Positions 20,301 to 31,114 are shown, counted from the first letter of the stretch. The stretch: DNA of 64,000 nucleotides from Amia ocellicauda (GCF_036373705.1 NC_089863.1:1278501-1342500), one strand, 5' to 3'. Made by a program: numbers and translations. The notes: generated by a model from the sequence alone, not told the origin.

Positions 20301-21800
20301 CATAATGCTCTATAACACACACTGCTCTATAACACTGTAACATACTGCTCTATAACCCACACTGCTCTATAACACTGTAACATACTGCTCTACAACACAC
20401 ACTGCTCTATAACACACACTGCTCTATAACACTGTAACATACTGCTCTACAACACACACTGCTCTATAACACACACTGCTCTATAACACACCCTGCTCTA
20501 TAACACACACTGCTCTATAACACTGTAACATACTGCTCTTTAACACACACTGCTCTATAACACACCCTGCTCTATAACACACACTGCTCTATAACACTGT
20601 AACATACTGCTCTTTAACACACACTGCTCTATAACACTGTAAGACACTGCTGTATAACACACACTGCTCTATAACACTGTAAGACACAGCTCTATAACAC
20701 ACACTGCTCTATAACACTGTAACATACTGCTCTATAACACACACTGCTCTATAACACTGTAACATACTGCTCTATAACCCACACTGCTCTATAACACACA
20801 CTGCTCTATAACACACCCTGCTCTATAACACTGTAACACACTGCTCTATAACACACACTGCTCTATAACACTGTAACATAATGCTCTATAACACACACTG
20901 CTCTATAACACTGTAACAAACTGCTCTACAGCACACACTGCTCTATAACACACACTGCTCTATAACACACCCTGCTCTATAACACACACTGCTCTATAAC
21001 ACTGTAACATACTGCTCTTTAACACACACTGCTCTATAACACTGTAAGACACTGCTGTATAACACACACTGCTCTATAACACTGTAAGACACAGCTCTAT
21101 AACACACACTGCTCTATAACACTGTAACATACTGCTCTATAACACACACTGCTTTATAACACACACTGCTCTATAAGACTGTAACAAACTATAACTATAA
21201 CTCTATAACCCTGACACCCTGCTCTATATCACTGACACCCTGCTCTATATCAAACTGGCAGGGCTCTATAACCCTCACACCCTGCTCTATATCGCACTCA
21301 CAGGGCGCACCTGGTCCCCGTGTTCTCCTTCGGGGAGAACGAGCTGTTCGATCAGCTGGAGAACCCGGCCGGCTCAGCACTGCGGGGGCTGCAGGAGCGG
21401 CTGCAGAAGCTGATGGGCATCGCCCTGCCTCTCTTCCACGCACGGGGCGTCTTCCAGTACAGCTGGGGCCTCCTGCCCTACAGACGGCCCATCCGCACCG
21501 TGGGTGAGAGAGGGGAAGGGAGCAGGGCAGTGGGGCAGGGGGAGCGAGATGCACGGAAACACTGACTGGACACTACAACTAAGTTAAAGTCTCCCTCTCT
21601 CCCTCTCTCCCTCTCTCCCTCCCTCCTGCTCTCCTGTTCTCTCAGTGGGCTGGCCCATCGCGGTGCCGCTGACCCCCAGCCCCAGCCCGGAGGAGGTGGA
21701 TGCTCTGCACGCCCGGTACCTGCAGGGCCTCAGCCAGCTGTTCGAGGAGCACAAGGGCCACTACGGCATCCCCCCTCACCGCTACCTCAACTTCATATAG
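17325..21800 (+). CDS. mogat3: Monoacylglycerol O-acyltransferase (MOGAT2/3 type)
   Basis: Predicted 335-residue ER membrane enzyme that acylates 2-monoacylglycerol to diacylglycerol with acyl-CoA. Exons: 17325-17418, 19106-19284, 19382-19586, 19889-20063, 21304-21503 and 21646-21800; all phases agree. It begins [18 protein letters not shown], matching the MOGAT N-terminus, followed by hydrophobic segments near 19-62. The active-site HPHG is at 109-112 ([13 protein letters not shown]), with later [11 protein letters not shown] and [13 protein letters not shown] blocks typical of the DGAT2 superfamily. Length equals the family norm of about 335. Similarity alone fits MOGAT2 or MOGAT3; the mepce/zcwpw1 neighbourhood favours mogat3, since human MOGAT3 is at 7q22.1. 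Introns 1 and 4 are swollen by minisatellites. It is tandem with the dgat2-like gene downstream. Confidence 0.88.
17449..18110. repeat. Minisatellite in mogat intron 1 (CAGACAGACACACTGA-type)
   Basis: Tandem variants of CAGACAGACTGACACACTGA and ACAGTCAGACACACTGACAG, with a higher-order unit of about 110-130 bp. The minus-strand reading gives long Val-Cys-Leu-Ser frames that are artefacts. Confidence 0.95.
18111..18414. other. Unique island between two minisatellites in mogat intron 1
   Basis: About 300 bp of non-repetitive GC-rich sequence with CTGCTGCTG-type runs. A minus-strand frame reads [20 protein letters not shown], but no splice context or homology is evident to me. It is probably intronic. 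Confidence 0.35.
18415..18925. repeat. CA/CTCACCCACT minisatellite in mogat intron 1
   Basis: Repeated blocks of (CA)n followed by CTCTCACCCACTCACTCACC and CACTGA, unit about 40-60 bp. Confidence 0.95.
20079..21250. repeat. Minisatellite in mogat intron 4 (CTGCTCTATAACACACA-type)
   Basis: About 1.2 kb of alternating 18-21-bp units, ACTGCTCTATAACACAC and ACTGTAACATACTGCTCTA, running almost to the acceptor of the fifth exon at 21304. Longer blocks recur as a higher-order repeat (for example the segments around 20540-20760 and 20980-21180). Confidence 0.95.
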
Positions 21801-22108
21801 CGCCTTTCACCGGCCACGCCCCCCTGCCCACCATTACTCTGTGCGTCTCCCTGTCCCCCTGTGTGTCTACATTTAGTGCCTTATTCTACTGCTCCCCTCT
21901 CTCTCCCTCTCCCCCTCCCCCTCCCGGCCAACGGAACAGATGGACTGGGCAGGGCCGACCCGGGGACCAAAGGACTTTTTAAAGACAGGACAACAGGATC
22001 TTATTGCTAGATTTTCATTGTGTTGTTGGTGAATCACTACAGTATGCTACACTACACTACACTACTCCCTACCCCTCTCTCTGCAGTGCTGAAGGACAAG
22101 GCGTCCTC

Positions 22109-22240
22109 TCCTCACACACACACACACACTCACTCATACACTCACACACACATACACACACACACACTCACTCATACACTCACACACACACACACAAACG
22201 CTGACACACATACTGACACACACACTGACACACACACAGG
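22109..22240. repeat. CA-rich microsatellite in the mogat 3' region
   Basis: (CA)n with CTCACTCATACACTCACA steps between the mogat stop codon and its candidate polyadenylation signal. Confidence 0.85.
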
Positions 22241-22267
22241 GTACTTTGTTACTGAGCTGTCAGGTCC

Positions 22268-22273
22268 AATAAA
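22268..22273 (+). promoter_or_regulatory. Polyadenylation signal of mogat
   Basis: AATAAA on the plus strand 468 bp after the stop codon, followed by T/G-rich sequence (TTTTTCTTGGGGGGGTTGTG). Confidence 0.6.
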
Positions 22274-22579
22274 GCCTGGTATCATGATCAGTGATTTGTA
22301 TCATTTTTCTTGGGGGGGTTGTGTGTTTCTGTGCGTATGTAATGCCCTGTGTAAAAGCTGCTCCCAATCAAGAAGCATCTGTACTGGAGCGGGAAACGCA
22401 AAAACACACACAGCGAACAATCCTGCGGGCCTGCCAGCCGGACTTTACTGTACTCTACTGCGCTGTACTGCACTCTACTGCACTCTGCTATAATACACCA
22501 CACTGCATTGTGGGTAAGGACAACAGCGGTCCTTCAGCATTTCTACTCATCCCTGTGGGGGGGTTACTGCTTCAGGTTC

Positions 22580-25430
22580 AGTGTCTGTGATTGTGTGTGT
22601 ATCTGTCTGTCATTGTGTGTATGTGTCATTTTGTTTCTGTCTGTGTCTGTCAGTAATTGTGTGTGTGTGTCTGTCAGTAATTGTGTGTGTATGTATGTCA
22701 GTGTGTCAGGTGTCAGTGTGTGTGTATGTCAGTGTGAGTGTGTCAGGGGGTTGTGTGTGTGTGTGTCAGTGTGTGTGTGTCAGTGTGTCAGGGGGTTGTG
22801 AGTGTGTGTGTGTCAGTGTGCTGTGTGTGTTTGAGTGTGTCAGGGGGTTGTGAATGTGAGTGTGTGTGTGTGTGTGTCAGGGGGTTGTGTGTGTGAGTGT
22901 GTGAATGTGAGTGTGTGAATGTGAGTGTGTCAGGGGGCTGTGTGTGTGTGAGTGTGAGGGGGCTGTGTGTGAGTGTGAGAGTGTGTGAGGGGGTTGTGAG
23001 TGTGTGAATGTGAGTGTGAATGTGAGTGTGAGTGTGTCAGGGGGCTGTGTGAGTGTGAGGGGGTTGTGAGTGTGTGTGAGTGTGTGAATGTGAGTGTGTG
23101 AGTGTGTCAGGGGGCTATGAGTGTGTGAGGGGGCTGTGTGTGTGAGTGTGAGTGTGAGAGTGTGTGAGGGGGTTGTGAGTGTGTGTGTGTGAGGGGGCTG
23201 TGTGTGTGACTGTGAGTGTGAGAGTGTGTGAGGGGGTTGTGAGTGTGTGTGAGTGAGGGGGCTGTGTGTGTGAGTGTGTGAATGTGAGTGTGTGAGTGTG
23301 AGTGTGAGTGTGAGAGTGTGTGAGGGGGTTGTGAGTGTGTGTGAGTGTGTGAGGGGGTTGTGAGTGTGTGTGAGTGTGTGAGGGGGTTGTGTGTGTGAGT
23401 GTGTGAATGTGAGTGTGAGTGTGTCAGGGGGCTGTGTGAGTGTGAGTGTGAGTGTGAGAGTGTGTGAGGGGGTTGTGAGTGTGTGTGAGTGTGTGAGGGG
23501 GTTGTGTGTGTGAGTGTGTGAATGTGAGTGTGTCAGGGGGCTGTGTGAGTGTGAGTGTGAGAGTGTGTGAGGGGGTTGTGAGTGTGTGTGAGTGAGGGGG
23601 CTGTGTGTGTGAGTGTGTGAATGTGAGTGTGAGTGTGAGAGTGTGTGAGGGGGTTGTGAGTGTGAGTGTGTGAATGTGAGTGTGTCAGGGGGCTGTGTGT
23701 GTGAATGTGAGTGTGAGTGTGTCAGGGGGCTGTGTGAGTGTGAGAGTGTGTGAGGGGGTTGTGAGTGTGTGTGAGTGTGTGGGGGGGCTGTGTGTGTGTG
23801 TGAATGTGAGTGTGTGAGTGTGAGTGTGTCAGGGGGCTGTGTGAGTGTGAGTGTGTGAATGTGAGTGTGAGTGTGTCAGGGGGCTGTGTGAGTGTGAGTG
23901 TGAAAGTGTGTGAGGGGGTTGTGAGTGTGTGTGAGTGTGTGAGGGGGCTGTGTGTGTGAGTGTGTGAATGTGAGTGTGAGTGTGAGAGTGTGTGAGGGGG
24001 TTGTGAGTGTGTGTGAGTGTGTGAATGTGAGTGTGAGTGTGAGAGTGTGTGAGGGGGTTGTGAGTGTGTGTGAGTGAGGGGGCTGTGTGTGTGAGTGTGT
24101 GAATGTGAGTGTGAGTGTGTCAGGGGGCTGTGTGAGTGTGAGTGTGTGAATGTGAGTGTGAGTGTGAGAGTGTGTCAGGGGGCTGTGTGAGTGTGAGTGT
24201 GAGTGTGAGAGTGTGTGAGGGGGTTGTGAGTGTGTGTGAGTGTGTGAGGGGGCTGTGTGTGTGAGTGTGTGAATGTGAGTGTGTGAGTGTGAGAGTGTGT
24301 GAGGGGGTTGTGAGTGTGTGTGAGTGAGGGGGCTGTGTGTGTGAGTGTGAGTGTGAGAGTGTGTGAGGGGGTTGTGAGTGTGTGTGAGTGAGGGGGCTGT
24401 GTGTGTGAGTGTGTGAATGTGAGAGTGTGAGTGTGAGTGTGAGAGTGTGTGAGGGGGTTGTGAGTGTGTGTGAGTGTGTGAGGGGGTTGTGTGTGTGAGT
24501 GTGTGAATGTGAGTGTGTGAATGTGAGTGTGAGTGTGTCAGGGGGCTGTGTGAGTGTGAGTGTGAGTGTGAGAGTGTGTGAGGGGGTTGTGAGTGTGTGT
24601 GAGTGTGTGTGAGTGAGGGGGCTGTGTGTGTGAGTGTGTGAATGTGAGTGTGAGTGTGTGAGGGGGTTGTGAGTGTGTGTGAGTGAGGGGGCTGTGTGTG
24701 TGAGTGTGTGAATGTGAGTGTGTGAGTGTGAGTGTGTCAGGGGGCTGTGTGTGTGAGTGTGTCAGGGGGCTGTGTGAGTGTGAGAGTGTGTGAGGGGGTT
24801 GTGAGTGTGTGTGAGTGTGTGGGGGGGGCTGTGTGTGTGTGTGAATGTGAGTGTGTGAGTGTGAGTGTGTCAGGGGGCTGTGTGAGTGTGAGTGTGTGAA
24901 TGTGAGTGTGAGTGTGAGAGTGTGTCAGGGGGCTGTGTGAGTGTGAGTGTGAGTGTGAGAGTGTGTGAGGGGGTTGTGAGTGTGTGTGAGTGTGTGAGGG
25001 GGCTGTGTGTGTGTGAGTGTGTGAATGTGAGTGTGAGTGTGTCAGGGGGCTGTGTGAGTGTGAGAGTGTGTGGGGGGGCTGTGTGTGTGTGTGTGAATGT
25101 GAGTGTGTGTGGGGGGGCTGTGTGTGTGTGTGAATGTGAGTGTGTGAGTGTGAGTGTGTCAGGGGGCTGTGTGAGTGTGAGTGTGTGAATGTGAGTGTGT
25201 CAGGGGGCTGTGTGAGTGTGAGTGTGAGAGTGTGTGAGGGGGTTGTGAGTGTGTGTGAGTGTGTGAGGGGGCTGTGTGTGTGAGTGTGTGAATGTGAGTG
25301 TGTGAGTGTGAGTGTGTCAGGGGGCTGTGTGTGTGAGTGTGAGTGTGAGAGTGTGTGAGGGGGTTGTGTGTGTGTGAATGTGAGTGTGTGAGTGTGTGTG
25401 AGTGAGGGGGCTGTGTGTGTGAGTGTGTGT
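22580..25430. repeat. Large GT-rich minisatellite with GGGGG runs
   Basis: About 2.85 kb of tandem, variable-length units built from GTGTGAGTGTGAGAGTGTG, GAATGTGAGTGTG and TCAGGGGGCTGTG or GAGGGGGTTGTGAG. A run of five G recurs every 30-60 bp, always on the plus strand. It fills the space between the mogat polyadenylation signal and the dgat2-like gene. Long minus-strand frames (Thr-His-Ser) are artefacts. Confidence 0.97.
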
Positions 25431-25552
25431 CCGGGGATTGTGTGTTGTTTTGCCGTGCCAGTCGGTGCGCTAGTCTGATCGTTATCATTGCGCTCCGTCT
25501 CGGTGACACATTGAGCCGGGCAAAGTGCAGCCGCCACCAGCGAGAGAGAGAG

Positions 25553-25555
<3 letters not shown>

Positions 25556-25602
<47 letters not shown>
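25556..25602. repeat. (GA)n microsatellite
   Basis: Clean GA tract directly upstream of the candidate first exon of the dgat2-like gene. Confidence 0.9.
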
Positions 25603-25605
<3 letters not shown>

Positions 25606-26383
25606 GACAGAGAGAGGGAGGGAGCGCGGCCGGAGACAGAACAGACAGCGCAGCCGGACAGGGGGACCGAGACGGGCCGGACCACGACAGGTAACACCGA
25701 CCTGACCCGACAGTAACACAGCATGAGACCCTGTGAGCCCGACCCGCACAGCTCGCACTGTGACCCGGTGAGTGTGGGGGGTTAATACTCGTTGTGTAAC
25801 GGGACAGGGCGGCTCAAATGTCCAACTCGCTGTACAGTCCAGTCGCGTCGCGGCCCCGGTACCGGTCTGTTTCACGGTCCGCAGCTCTGTTGCGGTTCGG
25901 AGGGCAGATGTGTCCATTGGGCCACTAACTGTCCCACATCGGCCCGACCCGAACTGCGCCGACCCGGACTCTGCCTCCGGCTGTGCGGCTGTGCAGTTCC
26001 CTGAAGTATCCCCAATCACACAGATATTTCATGTCCAATGCATGTTAATTAAATCAAACCTCTGATCATTATTATTTGTGTTATTGCTCTTTGATCTTCG
26101 TCATTATTATGATGAATATTATTATTCCCAAAGCAGATTCAACACTACAGTGACAATACAACGCACACTATACAACTCAAACTGAATTAATAACGCTAAT
26201 GAAAGGGGAATGCAGTGTGTCCCGGGGTCAATGTCTGCTCTGCTGATCGATAAGGTCTCCGATAACTGCGGGAGATAAGAGGCTTCAACCCGGGAGCACA
26301 GGACCCAGCAGAGCGGGCATTATCACACTGACTGTGCTTCCTCTGCCTCCTCTTCCTCTGTGTGTGCGCGTCAGTGTGCAGCG

Positions 26384-27897
26384 ATGGATTACAAGTCCGA
26401 GTGGAAGGAGTTCCTGGAGAAGATCAGCGTGCTGCAGTGGATGCTCACCTTCCTCTTCATGGGTCAGATGGGCACACCTGACACGCTGACAAACTGACAC
26501 ACCTACACACCTGAGACACTGCCACACAGAATTGAATCACTGATGCACTGGCTGATGGACTCTTACACACAGATGCACTGATATACACACTCCTCCCCCC
26601 GTGCAGGCGTGTCGTTCCTGCTGCTGCTGGTGTACCTGATGTTCACCTCCCTGTGGGTGGTGCCAGTGCTGTACTTCACCTGGATCGTGCTGGACTGGGA
26701 CACGCCTGAGAGAGGTGCTACCGACCAACTGACTGACACACTGACTGACACACTGACTGACTGACACACTGACACACTAACTGACTGACTGACACACTAA
26801 CACACTGAGTGTCACTGAGATGTAACTCCCTGTGTGTCCTGCAGGGGGGCGCCCGTCTGCCTGGGTGCGAGGCTGGGCTGTGTGGAAGCACTTCAGAGAT
26901 TACTGTCCCATCACTGTGAGAGAGCGTGTCTGTCTGTCGCCTGCTTGCATGTGTATCTCTGACTGTCCATCTCACTGTGCTGATGTTACATCTTTCCGAC
27001 TTTGTTGCTGTGTTTCTGTGTGTCTCTGTGTCTCTCTGTGTGTCTTTATGTCTCTCTGTATGTCTCTGTGTCTCTGTGTGTGCCTCTGTGTGTCTCTGTG
27101 TGTCTTTATGTCTCTCTGTATGTCTCTGTGTCTCTCTGTGTGTCTCTGTATGTCTCTGTGTGTCTGTGTGTCTTTATGTCTCTCTGTATGTCTCTGTGTC
27201 TCTCTGTGTCTCAGTGTGTCTTTATGTCTCTCTGTATGTCTCTGTGTCTCTCTGTGTGTCTCTATGTGTCTTTATGTCTCTCTGTATGTCTCTGTGTCTC
27301 TCTGTGTCTCAGTGAGTAACTCCGTCTCCCTCTCTCTCAGCTGGTGAAGACAGCGGAGCTCAGTCCGGGTCGTCACTATGTCCTGGGCTCTCACCCTCAT
27401 GGGATCATGTGTCTCGGAGTGTTCTGCTGTTTCGGCACCAATGCCGCTGGCTTCCCGCACCTCTTCCCCGGGCTGCGGCCGCACCTGGCCACGCTGGCCG
27501 GCCTGTTCCGCCTGCCCGTGTACCGCGAGTATCTGATGACCTCCGGTACTGACCGCCGTGGCGCTGACCACTGACCACAACACTGATCACTGACCACAGT
27601 ACTGACCGCAACACTGACCTGAGATTCTCCTCCTCTCTCTCTCCAGGGATGTGTCCTGTCAGTAAGAAAAGCCTGCAATACCTGTTGTCTCAGCCAGGAG
27701 GCGGCAATGCAGTGGTGATCGTGGTAGGGGGGGCGGCGGAGTCCCTGACCTGCAGACCCGGCCTGCACAGCCTGGTCATCAGAGACCGCAAGGGCTTCGT
27801 CAGACTGGCCCTGCAGTACGGGTGAGAGAGGGAGAGGGGGAGGGGGAGGGAGAGAGAGAGAGTGTGTCCATTGCGTCTGCATTAACGTTGCTTTGTC

Positions 27898-27963
<66 letters not shown>

Positions 27964-28495
27964 TCTCTCTCTCTCTCTCTCTCCCTCCCTCTCTCCAGGG
28001 CGGCGCTGGTGCCAGTGTACTCGTTCGGGGAGAACGATGTGTTTGAGCAGGTGCTGCTGGAGGAGGGCAGTTTGGGCCGCTGGCTGCAGGGGATGGTGCG
28101 CCGGGTCCTGGGGTTCGCCCCCTGCCTGTTCAAGGGCGGCACCTGGGGCTTCCTGCCCTACCGCACCCCCATCACCATTGTGGGTCAGTCTGGGGGAGGG
28201 GGAGGGAGTGTCTGTGTCTCAGTGTCTCATTGGCCCTCTGTCCCTCTCTGTGTCTGTGTGTGTTTCCCTGTCTCAGTGCAGTGTCAGTGCACTGTATTAA
28301 CCTCTCTCTCTCTCTCTCTCTCTCTGCCCATCTCTCTCAGTGGGCAGTCCTATCCCGGTGCCCAAACTGTTCTGCCCCCCGCAGGAGACAGTGGACCACT
28401 ACCACCAGCTGTACATCGAGGCCCTGGAGAAGCTCTTCCACGCCCACAAGACACAGTGTGGCCTGCGGCCCACCGACCAGCTGCAGATCATATAG
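26384..28495 (+). CDS. DGAT2-like acyltransferase
   Basis: Predicted 325-residue member of the DGAT2/AWAT/MOGAT superfamily of ER acyl-CoA acyltransferases; the likely reaction is diacylglycerol to triacylglycerol. Exons: 26384-26462, 26607-26714, 26845-26915, 27341-27545, 27647-27821, 27999-28183 and 28341-28495; phases agree. It shows ISVLQWMLTFLFMGVS plus a second hydrophobic segment, HPHG at 104-107, GGGNAVVIVVGGAAESL, VYSFGENDVFEQV and WGFLPYRTPITIV. Several blocks look closer to DGAT2 and DGAT2L6 than to MOGAT. An upstream ATG at 25723 can join in frame through a donor at 25768 to an acceptor at 26372, adding about 20 residues; a second donor at about 25690 would leave the ATG at 26384 as start. 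The substrate is not deducible. Human DGAT2L7P, beside MOGAT3, is a possible counterpart. Confidence 0.85.
27010..27312. repeat. Minisatellite in a dgat2-like intron
   Basis: Tandem TGTGTCTTTATGTCTCTCTG and TATGTCTCTGTGTCTCTCTG units fill the intron before the 27341 exon. Confidence 0.9.
27898..27961. repeat. (GT)n microsatellite in a dgat2-like intron
   Basis: More than 30 consecutive GT dinucleotides followed by (CT)n, ending about 37 bp before the acceptor of the 27999 exon. Confidence 0.95.
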
Positions 28496-28632
28496 ACTGT
28501 GACACACTGACACACTGACACACTGCGCACTGATCCTAGATGCAATTTTCTGCATGACACAAACAATGCTATTTCAGAAAGATGTCCCTTTAACTGTCTG
28601 TGATCAGGGGATCTGTTTTTTGTTTTTGTTTG

Positions 28633-28638
28633 AATAAA
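28633..28638 (+). promoter_or_regulatory. Polyadenylation signal of the dgat2-like gene
   Basis: AATAAA on the plus strand 138 bp after the stop codon, followed by GTCTGTTTC. Confidence 0.7.
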
Positions 28639-28668
28639 GTCTGTTTCAATCTGCAACACTCTGAACCG

Positions 28669-28702
28669 TGTTCAGTCCAGCAGGGTCTCAGCCCTGGTTC
28701 TT
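28669..28702. repeat. Partial dispersed copy of the 42-bp minisatellite unit
   Basis: GTTCAGTCCAGCAGGGTCTC followed by AGCCCTGGTTCT matches the reverse complement of the unit arrayed at 2239-2616. It lies just past the dgat2-like 3' end. Confidence 0.7.
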
Positions 28703-28838
28703 TAGTGTTGCTGTATATTACATGGTGTTGTGTTTATTATTGATTCAATGCGGTTATATTGCGCATCGTACTGTGATACATTTACAGTCAATTTGTGCGG
28801 TATGTTACTTTCCACACTCGTGAAACAAGACTGAACAT

Positions 28839-28949
28839 CCAATCGGATACGAGACCCGCCCCCAACAGCACAGAGTGACAGATGAGTAGCCAATAGGTTT
28901 CTCTGTGTACGAGCCTGTCGGCGCCGCCATTGGCTTAGAAGCCGCCAAT
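28839..28949. promoter_or_regulatory. Cluster of four CCAAT boxes
   Basis: CCAAT at 28839-28843, 28890-28894 and 28945-28949, and inverted ATTGG at 28929-28933. The cluster lies 270-380 bp upstream of the ATG of the small coiled-coil gene, in CpG-rich sequence without a TATA box, as in NF-Y-driven housekeeping or cell-cycle promoters. Confidence 0.5.
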
Positions 28950-29122
28950 CACAGCGGAGGGACGGAAACCTCAAGGCATCGTGGAGATGGTGCCGTCTAC
29001 TCGGAGACAACGTACACACCCGCAGACACACAGTGGCGGGAGGTCCGTGTCACACGCCCCCAGGCACAGCGCACTCACTCACAGGGTCTGCGGCGCGGCT
29101 GAGTCGGGCTGGACGTCTGCGG

Positions 29123-29172
29123 GTATGTGCGGTGCGGGGCGCTGCGGGGCGCTGCGGGGCGCTGCGGGGCGG
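29123..29172. repeat. Short GCGGGGCGCT tandem repeat
   Basis: Four copies of a 10-bp GCGGGGCGCT unit in the presumed 5' UTR of the coiled-coil gene. Confidence 0.8.
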
Positions 29173-29217
29173 GAGTTTGCTGAGGAGCCCTGCGCGGCGG
29201 CAGAGTTCGAAGGGAAG

Positions 29218-30759
29218 ATGGCGGGAAGCGGCGGCGCGGCGGAGCGGGAGATGCAGCGGGAGATGCAGCGGGAGATGGAGCGGGTCCGCTTCCAGGAGCT
29301 GCGGCAGAGCCACCTGCGCCGCATCGCCGAGGTGAACACGGGGCTGGGACGGGCGGGGGTTAGTGATGTGCATTGAGTAATGGCGCTCTGCGAGACTGAT
29401 AAAAGTCATCATCATAATATTAATAATATAATAATAATGATGTCTGAAAGCCTCTCTATTATGCGTGTCTCTCACAGGGCTTGTGTCTGTCTGTCTCTTT
29501 GTGTGTCTCACCGGGCCTGTATGTCTCTCTGTGTGTCACATAGGCCCTGTCTGTCTCTCTGTGTGTCTCACCGGGCCTGCCTGTCTCTCTGTGTGTCTCA
29601 CAGGGCCTGTCTCTCTGTGTCTCACATAGGCCCTGTCTGTCTCTCTGTGTGCCTCATAGGACCTGTCTGTCTGTCTCTTTGTGTGTCTCACCGGGCCTGT
29701 CTGTCTCTCTGTGTGTCACATAGGCCCTGTCTGTCTCTCTGTGTGTCTCACAGGGCCTGTCTGTCTGTCTCTCTGTGTGTCTCACAGGGCCTGTCTGTCT
29801 GTCTCTGTGTCTCACATAGGCCCTGTCTGTCTCTTTGTGTGCCTCATAGGACCTGTCTGTCTGTCTCTGTGTGTGTCTCATAGGGCCTGTCTGTCTTTCT
29901 GTGTGTCTCATAGGGCCTGTCTGTCTGTCTGTCTCTGTGTGTCTCACAGGGCCTGTCTGTCTGTCTCTGTGTCTCACATAGGCCCTGTCTGTCTCTCTGT
30001 GTGCCTCATAGGACCTGTCTGTCCGTCTGTCTCTGTGTGTGTTTCATAGGGCCTGTCTGTCTGTCTCTCTGTGTGTCTCATAGGCCCTGTCTGTCTCTCT
30101 GTGTGCCTCATAGGACCTGTCTGTCTCTCTGTGTCTCTCATAGGGCCTGTCTGTCTTTCTGTGTGTCTCATAGGGCCTGTCTGTCTGTCTGTCTCTCTGT
30201 GTGTCTCATAGGCCCTGTCTGTCTCTCTGTGTGCCTCATAGGACCTGTCTGTCTGTCTGTCTCTCTGTGTCTCTCATAGGGCCTGTCTGTCTTTCTGTGT
30301 GCCTCATAGGACCTGTCTGTCTCTCTGTGTCTCTCATAGGGCCTGTCTGTCTGTCTTTCTGTGTGTCTCATAGGGCCTGTGTGTGTCTGTCTGTGTGTCT
30401 CATAGGGCCTGTGTGTGTCTGTCTCTCTGTGTCTCTCATAGGACCAGCCTGTCTCTCTCTGTCTCTCACAGGGCCTGTCGGAGGCTGTGTCCCTAATGTC
30501 CAGACTGAACTCGAACCTTCAGGTGTGGGCAGAGAGGAGTGGGGAGCTGGAGCAGCTGTCTGTGGTGAGAGCCTGACCTCTGACCTCTGTGCACTGACCG
30601 TGGTGAGAGCCTGACCCCTCTGTGTGTTGATCTAGTCTCGCTCTCTCTCTCTCCCAGGTGTGGAGTGCGTTTCAGGGCCGGCTGGCCTCCCTGTCCTGGG
30701 CGCTGGGTGGTGTGGAGGGACTGCAGGAGCCCGAGGCGGCCCCTGGGGCCCAGGACTGA
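29218..30759 (+). CDS. Small coiled-coil protein, unrecognised
   Basis: Predicted 102-residue protein from three exons: 29218-29331, 30472-30564 and 30658-30759. All junctions are phase 0 and GT-AG. The first exon encodes [13 protein letters not shown] with repeated REMQ/REME and then [16 protein letters not shown]. The second continues [20 protein letters not shown] and [11 protein letters not shown]. The third reads [20 protein letters not shown] before a short acidic tail ending AQD. The composition (heptad-like Leu/Val, charged, no Cys) suggests an all-helical subunit of a larger complex, in the size class of DASH-, BLOC- or HAUS-type small subunits. I cannot name the family. A CCAAT-rich promoter, clean splice sites, and AATAAA at 31109 support a real gene. 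Intron 1 is filled by a minisatellite. Confidence 0.7.
29470..30470. repeat. Minisatellite filling intron 1 of the coiled-coil gene
   Basis: About 1 kb of tandem variants of CTCATAGGGCCTGTCTGTCT plus CTCTGTGTGT, unit about 30-36 bp. The last unit provides the CTCTCACAG acceptor used by the second exon. All frames within it are artefacts. Confidence 0.95.
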
Positions 30760-31108
30760 CCAGACTGCAGTACCAGCGGGGCCGAGGCGAACCGCCCCGC
30801 CCGGCTCACCGCTGTCCCTTGGCTCGTCGCATCCCGAGCAACGGAGATGGAAACGCAGCATCTCCGCCTCCCCAGTTTACTCCCGAGCCCTTAATCCCGA
30901 CTCGATTCCTGGCCGTCTCGTCTTGATGACATCACCGGACCGGCTCTAGATGAATCTGAATGATTATGAATCGTAATTAAGCACTGGCGGCAGCCGGCTG
31001 GCCCTCAGAGCCACAGCAGGTTATTGAGCAGCGCCGCAGCGCCGTGCTGTAGTGCGTGTACGAAACGGTTACTGGCTTTCCTGTGTCGCCCTGGCTGAAC
31101 CTCTGTTC

Positions 31109-31114
31109 AATAAA
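31109..31114 (+). promoter_or_regulatory. Polyadenylation signal of the coiled-coil gene
   Basis: AATAAA on the plus strand 350 bp after the stop codon. The minus-strand mepce signal lies about 220 bp further on, so the two genes converge. Confidence 0.65.
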
